In this document: in pieces, positions 59,920 to 64,000 of the stretch
How the letters are laid out: each line of letters begins with the position of its first letter
Numbering within the stretch: the stretch's first letter is position 1
NCBI RefSeq assembly: GCF_008801575.1
Contig: NZ_VZPL01000001.1
Coordinates: 62,001 to 126,000, forward strand
Direction: 5' to 3'
Source of the DNA: Xanthomonas cissicola
GTDB taxonomy: Bacteria > Pseudomonadota > Gammaproteobacteria > Xanthomonadales > Xanthomonadaceae
Length of the DNA stretch: 64,000 nucleotides
The notes under the pieces: generated by a model
The model's input: only the letters and a program-made list of their open reading frames with translations
Told to the model about the DNA's origin: nothing
The model's database searches: none
Made by a program: the position numbers and the translations under genes

Positions 59920-61826
59920 GCCAGCAACCCGTCGATCACGGTGAAGAATTCCGCCACATCGAGCGGCTTGGTCAGATACGCGCGCACGCCTTGATTGCCT
60001 ACGCGCGCCAGTGTGGCGGTGGTGGCGTCGGCACTGATCACCACCACCGGGATGGCCGCCAGGGCCGGCTGCGCCTGCAATTCGCGCAACAGCTCTTCGC
60101 CGTTGCCATCGGTCAGGTGCAGGTCCAGCAGAATCAGATCCGGCGCGCCGTGCTGCAATAGCGCACGCGCCTGCGCCAGGCTGGCCGCTTCGAGCAGCTG
60201 CCACTGCGGGCGACGCTCTGTGAGCGTGCGGATCAACGCCTGATTGGATGGATTGTCTTCGATGCTCAACAGCCGGCACACGCTGCTGCCGGCACTGCTC
60301 GGCGGCACCAGCGGCCGCGCCGGTTCGCTGTGCTGATGCTCGCCCTGCGGCAGCGAAATCCAGAACCGCGCGCCATCGCTGCTGCTGTCCACGCCGATCT
60401 GTCCACCCATCGCCTCGATCAAACGCTTGCTCAGCGCCAACCCCAACCCGGTGCCTTCCACCGCAGAGCGCTCGGCGCCCAACCGCTCGAACGGGGTAAA
60501 CAGGCGTTCGATCTGGGCCGGGGTCAGCCCCGCGCCCTGGTCGGCCACGGTGATACGCACCTGCTCGCCATCGGCCTGCGCGCTCACCTGGACCTGCCCG
60601 CCAGTACGATTGAACTTGACCGCGTTCGACAGCAGATTGAGCAGCACCTGGCGCAGCCGCTGCGCATCGGCGCGCACCGTCCACGGTCCGTCGATGGATG
60701 CCGGTTGCAGCGCAATGCCATGCTTGTCGGCATCCGGTGCGATCAGTCCCAAGGCTTCATGCACGGCCGCGCGCACCGAGATCGGCTCCGGGCTCAGATC
60801 AAGTTGATCGGCTTCGATACGCGCGATGTCCAGCAGCTCGGTGATCAACCCGAGCAAGTGCCTGCCGGCACCCAGAATGTGCCGCAGATGCCGTCGATGA
60901 CCCGGCTCGGGCAGATCCATTTCCAGCACCTGCGCATAGCCCAGGATCGCATTGAGCGGAGTCCGCAGTTCATGGCTGCTGCGCGAGAGAAATTCGGTTT
61001 TTGCGCGGTTGGCGGTTTCGGCCTCGCGCCGCGCCAGCTGCGCTTCGGCTGCGCGTGCGGCCAACAGTTCGCTGGCTTGCGCCAGGCGCTGCCCGACCTG
61101 GCCCAGTTCGTCGCCGGCACGCGGTTGCGGTGCCAGCGGCAGGCCCTCGCCCAGCCGGTCGGCGTTGGCGGCCAGGGTGCGCAGGCGCCCGGACAATGCC
61201 GAGGCGAACCATGCCACGGCAAATACCGCGCCCAGCCCGCCCAGCATCGCCGCGCTCAAGGTGATGATGAGGTTGCGCTGGCGCAGCCCCTGCGCCTTGG
61301 CGGTACGCACCTGCAACTGCGCGGTTTCGTAATTGCGCAATTCGCGCAGCTCCGCACGCAGGATGTCGAGTTTGTACTTGCCATCCCACAGTTGCCGAAT
61401 CTCTTCTTCGCGGCTCAGATCCGGGGCCAGCAATCGGCGCCAACCCTGCATTTTTTCCGCAAAAAGTGGCTTGATGCGCGCAAAGCGCTGCGCTTGGCTG
61501 GGGTCGGTAATACGTTGCGAAAGACGGTCGGCTACGCGCTGCAGCCGCGGCTCGGCATCGCGATACGGGGTCAGAAATTCATCGCGCCGCACCAACCGAT
61601 AGCCGCGCACGCCGGCCGCGGTTTCGGCTAAGAGTGCGTGCGCTTCGTACAGATCGCTGAGCACTTCCAGGGTCTGCCGCACGTCGTTTTCGGCGGCGAT
61701 GTTCTGCCGTTCCACGCTGTAGATCGCCATCAATGCAACGGCCAGCAACAGCAATGGCAGGGTGACGACCGCCAGGCTTTTGCGGGTAATCGGCCAATCG
61801 TTCCAACGCACCGCCAATGCATTCAT
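59916..61826 (-). CDS. hybrid sensor histidine kinase with CHASE3-like sensor
   Basis: 636 residues. Two membrane helices (about 17-36 and 186-208) bracket a helical extracytoplasmic region (AHALLAETAAGVRGYRLVRRDEFLTPYRDAEP) like CHASE3. Then HAMP-like linker and coil (210-275), HisKA with the phospho-His at 285 in SSHELRTPLNAILGYAQ, HATPase (N box LLNLLSNAVKF, G boxes DQGAGLTPAQIERLF and GTGLGLALSKRL) and a C-terminal receiver with Asp568 in LILLDLHLTDG. Coupled by ATGA overlaps to the LuxR-type gene before and the response regulator after. The signal sensed is unknown. Confidence 0.9.
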   Translation of the reverse strand: MNALAVRWNDWPITRKSLAVVTLPLLLLAVALMAIYSVERQNIAAENDVRQTLEVLSDLYEAHALLAETAAGVRGYRLVRRDEFLTPYRDAEPRLQRVADRLSQRITDPSQAQRFARIKPLFAEKMQGWRRLLAPDLSREEEIRQLWDGKYKLDILRAELRELRNYETAQLQVRTAKAQGLRQRNLIITLSAAMLGGLGAVFAVAWFASALSGRLRTLAANADRLGEGLPLAPQPRAGDELGQVGQRLAQASELLAARAAEAQLARREAETANRAKTEFLSRSSHELRTPLNAILGYAQVLEMDLPEPGHRRHLRHILGAGRHLLGLITELLDIARIEADQLDLSPEPISVRAAVHEALGLIAPDADKHGIALQPASIDGPWTVRADAQRLRQVLLNLLSNAVKFNRTGGQVQVSAQADGEQVRITVADQGAGLTPAQIERLFTPFERLGAERSAVEGTGLGLALSKRLIEAMGGQIGVDSSSDGARFWISLPQGEHQHSEPARPLVPPSSAGSSVCRLLSIEDNPSNQALIRTLTERRPQWQLLEAASLAQARALLQHGAPDLILLDLHLTDGNGEELLRELQAQPALAAIPVVVISADATTATLARVGNQGVRAYLTKPLDVAEFFTVIDGLLA

Positions 61827-62530
61827 AGCGCAAGTCCGGATTGGACCGCGTACACCGCGGCCTGGGTGCGATCTTTTACCTCAAGTTTCTGCAGGATTCG
61901 CTCCACGTGCACTTTGACCGTGCCGGGAGAAATCCCCAGTTCAGCTGCGAGGGTCGCGTTAGTGAGTCCGCGCGGGAGCAACGACAACACCTGTTTTTCG
62001 CGCTTGCTCAGCGCGCCCAGACGGTCGTCCTGCAGCGGTTTGCGCCGCCGTGTGGCAACCGGTTTGGCCGGTTCCGCCACCATCGCCGGCAGCAGCAGCG
62101 CGAACGCCTGCAGCGCCTGCACGTCGTCATTGCCGGGGGCCGGGCGGCCTTCGCTCCAGGCCACGCAAAGCATGCCGTGCGTGGTGCCCAGCGCGTGGAT
62201 CGGCACCCTGGCTTCGCGGATATCGGACGGGCGCGGTGGCATCAACCAGGCCGCCTCATGGCCGTCGCCGGCGGCGCTGGCCCCGGGCGGCAATGTACGG
62301 CCGCGGCTGGCCAACACTTGCGCGCGCGGGCCGCGCTGCGCCAGAACTGCGCCGTGTTCCAGGCCCAGTAGCAGCAGCACCCGCCCGAGGACCGCATCGC
62401 AGGCCTGCTCGGGACTCTGCACCTGGCGCAGTGCAACGGCAGCTTCCCAAAGCGCCTGCCAACGCGCGCTATCGGAGGCCTCGCGGCGCAAGGTCAGGCG
62501 CCAATCGCCAGCATTGGTGGGGGTCTCCAT
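61823..62530 (-). CDS. LuxR-type regulator with GAF-like sensory domain
   Basis: 235 residues. The N-terminal about 150 residues (LWEAAVALRQVQSPEQACDAVLGRVLLLLGLEHGAVLA; EARVPIHALGTTHGMLCVAWSEGRPA) look like a GAF domain; the C-terminus is a LuxR helix-turn-helix (LSKREKQVLSLLPRGLTNATLAAELGISPGTVKVHVERILQKLEVKDRTQAAVYA). It has no receiver domain, so it is not a classical response regulator. First gene of a coupled three-gene signalling set; probable DNA-binding output or direct sensor. Confidence 0.87.
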   Translation of the reverse strand: METPTNAGDWRLTLRREASDSARWQALWEAAVALRQVQSPEQACDAVLGRVLLLLGLEHGAVLAQRGPRAQVLASRGRTLPPGASAAGDGHEAAWLMPPRPSDIREARVPIHALGTTHGMLCVAWSEGRPAPGNDDVQALQAFALLLPAMVAEPAKPVATRRRKPLQDDRLGALSKREKQVLSLLPRGLTNATLAAELGISPGTVKVHVERILQKLEVKDRTQAAVYAVQSGLAL

Positions 62531-62551
62531 AGTTTCGCTCTAGGCCGATCA

Positions 62552-62569
62552 GCATATTTGAGTATATGC
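62552..62569. promoter_or_regulatory. AT-rich inverted repeat between divergent regulator and NTF2-like genes
   Basis: GCATAT-N6-ATATGC lies 22 bases upstream of the LuxR-type gene and 86 bases upstream of the divergent secreted protein gene. A LuxR-type regulator could bind such a dyad and control both units. The AT-rich stretch could also form a -10 region. Confidence 0.35.
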
Positions 62570-62654
62570 CACTCGGCAGAATTGTTGGGGCTGCTTGATT
62601 TCGATACTGAGCTTGCCCGATGAGGCACCCCCATCTATCACACGGAGATTCCCC

Positions 62655-63170
62655 ATGCGTCGCACACTCTTCTCTCTGGTTCTGGCTCTGGCTGCCACCC
62701 CGGCGCTGGCTGGCGGCGTGATGCATTACACCGACAAGGCCAAGCTGCCGGCCGGCGGCGAAGAGCGCGAAGTCGCTGCGCTGTTCGACACCTGGAACGC
62801 GGCGCTGGCCACCGGCAACCCGCACAAGGTGGCCGACCTGTACGCACCGGACGGCGTGTTGCTGCCGACGGTCTCCAACGAAGTGCGCGCCTCGCGCGAA
62901 CAGATCGAAAACTACTTCGAGATGTTCCTGACCAAGAAGCCGCAGGGCGTGGTCAATTACCGCACCGTGCGCGTGCTCGATGACGACAGCGCCGTGGATG
63001 CCGGCGTGTATACCTTCACGCTGACCGACAAGGCCGGCAACAAGAGCAACGTGCAGGCCCGCTACACCTTCGTGTACGAAAAGCGCGACGGCAAGTGGCT
63101 GATCATCAACCACCACAGCTCGGCGATGCCGGAAGTGGACACGCGCGCGGCGGTTGCCAAGGCCAAGTAA
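62655..63170 (+). CDS. secreted SgcJ/EcaC-family (NTF2-like) protein
   Basis: 171 residues. ATG 62655 with GGAG at 62644-62647 gives a signal peptide (MRRTLFSLVLALAATPALAGG). The mature part is NTF2-like: EREVAALFDTWNAALATGNPHKVADLYAPDGVLLPTVSN, a central helix, and the strand pair YTFVYEKRDGKWLIINHHSSAMPE with the His pair typical of the SgcJ/EcaC group. Enzymatic role not established for most members. Diverges from the three-gene signalling set across a short region with an inverted repeat. Confidence 0.8.
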   Translation: MRRTLFSLVLALAATPALAGGVMHYTDKAKLPAGGEEREVAALFDTWNAALATGNPHKVADLYAPDGVLLPTVSNEVRASREQIENYFEMFLTKKPQGVVNYRTVRVLDDDSAVDAGVYTFTLTDKAGNKSNVQARYTFVYEKRDGKWLIINHHSSAMPEVDTRAAVAKAK

Positions 63171-63265
63171 TGCGGCGCGGACGACAGGCGCTGGCCGGGC
63201 AGGCTTGAAAGTGGCTCTGGCCGGCGCCATCCAGCAGGCAATCCTGACGATTGCGGAGCTGCACC

Positions 63266-63916
63266 ATGCTGGGAATCGGCGCCTTCAAACAACGTCTGCC
63301 ACGCCCGGGCGAAGCACTACCCGGGCGCGAGCAAGCGCTGCCGCTGCATAACACGCACCTGGTCAACGGCCATCCGTTGCGCGGGGAATTCACTGGTCTG
63401 GCCCAGGTGCAATTCGGGCTCGGCTGTTTCTGGGGCGCGGAACGCAAGTTCTGGAACGTGCCAGGGGTCTACACCACAGCAGTGGGTTACGCCGGCGGGC
63501 AGACGCCGAACGCGACCTATTCGGAAGTGTGTTCCGGGCAGACCGGCCACACCGAAGCGGTGCTGGTGGTGTTCGACGACCATGCGGTGTCGTTCGCACA
63601 ATTGCTGCGTACGTTCTGGGAAAGCCACGACCCCACCCAGGGCATGCAGCAAGGTAACGATATGGGGACGCAATACCGTTCGGCGATTTACTGCACCACG
63701 CAGGCGCAGTACGACGCCGCGCTTGCCAGCCGCGATGCGTATCAGCAACAACTGACCGCAGCCGGTTATGGCGAAATCACCACGGAGATCCGTTTCCCGG
63801 CGCCCACGTTCTACTACGCCGAAGACGATCACCAGCAATATCTCGCCAAGCACCCCAACGGGTATTGCGGGCTTGGCGGCACAGGAGTGAGCTGCCCGAT
63901 CGGGCTGGATGCCTGA
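63266..63916 (+). CDS. msrA: peptide methionine-S-sulfoxide reductase
   Basis: 216 residues; reduces methionine-S-sulfoxide in proteins. The catalytic motif [11 protein letters not shown] with the active Cys near residue 54 is intact, followed by [32 protein letters not shown] and [27 protein letters not shown]-terminal Cys residues ([13 protein letters not shown]) fit the resolving Cys pair. ATG 63266 is used, with GGAG about 7 bases upstream. The N-terminal 45 residues precede the core as in other long MsrA forms. Confidence 0.95.
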
Positions 63917-64000
63917 CGGAAAGGCGGGCCGGATTGAAACGCTGTCATCCACAAGATCGTGGCAGCGTGCCGATGGCCGACAGTGACCGGCAGCGTTATC

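Overview
The window is high-GC, gene-dense bacterial chromosome. Gene content and order point to a gammaproteobacterium of the Lysobacterales, most likely Xanthomonas: the lptD-surA-pdxA-ksgA-apaG-apaH block, a TonB-dependent receptor beside a sulfonate/sulfone gene set, a hydroxycinnamate catabolism operon, and GTAG-type REP elements. This is inferred from protein families and layout; the species cannot be fixed. No rRNA, tRNA, CRISPR array, prophage or intact insertion sequence was found.

Layout. (a) 0.4-6.7 kb: SGNH hydrolase, diacylglycerol kinase, LemA with two TPM-domain proteins, then lgt-thyA-small membrane protein-folA. (b) 6.8-25.2 kb: a sulfur-scavenging region. A leftward series ssuE-ssuD-ssuA-ssuC-ssuB-sfnB-sfnR encodes a flavin reductase, alkanesulfonate monooxygenase, an aliphatic-sulfonate ABC importer, an SfnB-type oxidoreductase and a sigma54 activator. 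Diverging from it is a TonB-dependent receptor with a good sigma54-type promoter, a decayed receptor fragment, and a tightly coupled six-gene operon: a DszC-like flavoprotein, a DszA/NtaA-like monooxygenase and a complete Dpp/Opp-type ABC importer with a fused double ATPase. Together they predict import and oxidative desulfurisation of organosulfur compounds. (c) 25.4-32.5 kb: apaH, apaG, ksgA, pdxA, surA, lptD. (d) 32.6-38.9 kb: an HDAC-family deacetylase, a PduO-type cobalamin adenosyltransferase with a membrane protein that may be a vitamin transporter component, two ubiquinone hydroxylases, an alpha/beta hydrolase and an NTF2-like protein. (e) 39.0-48.3 kb: aromatic catabolism, with an outer-membrane porin-like protein, GntR and LysR regulators, an extradiol dioxygenase of the LigAB type, and the operon marR-ech-vdh-fcs, which converts hydroxycinnamates to benzoic acids. 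(f) 48.3-59.4 kb: mixed housekeeping and uncharacterised genes (EF-hand protein, SMP-30-like protein, Gfo/Idh/MocA oxidoreductase, rlmM, nucleoside deaminase, Cys-rich lipoprotein, EamA transporter, glnS, GST). (g) 59.4-62.6 kb: a three-gene signalling set (LuxR-type regulator, hybrid kinase, response regulator). (h) 62.6-64 kb: an NTF2-like secreted protein and msrA.

Non-coding structure includes a family of palindromic MITE-like elements (two good copies and one degraded), a GTAG REPIN, hexanucleotide repeats flanking ssuE, a 27-bp in-frame tandem duplication at the start of the MarR gene, and a perfect 9-7-9 palindrome just upstream of that gene.
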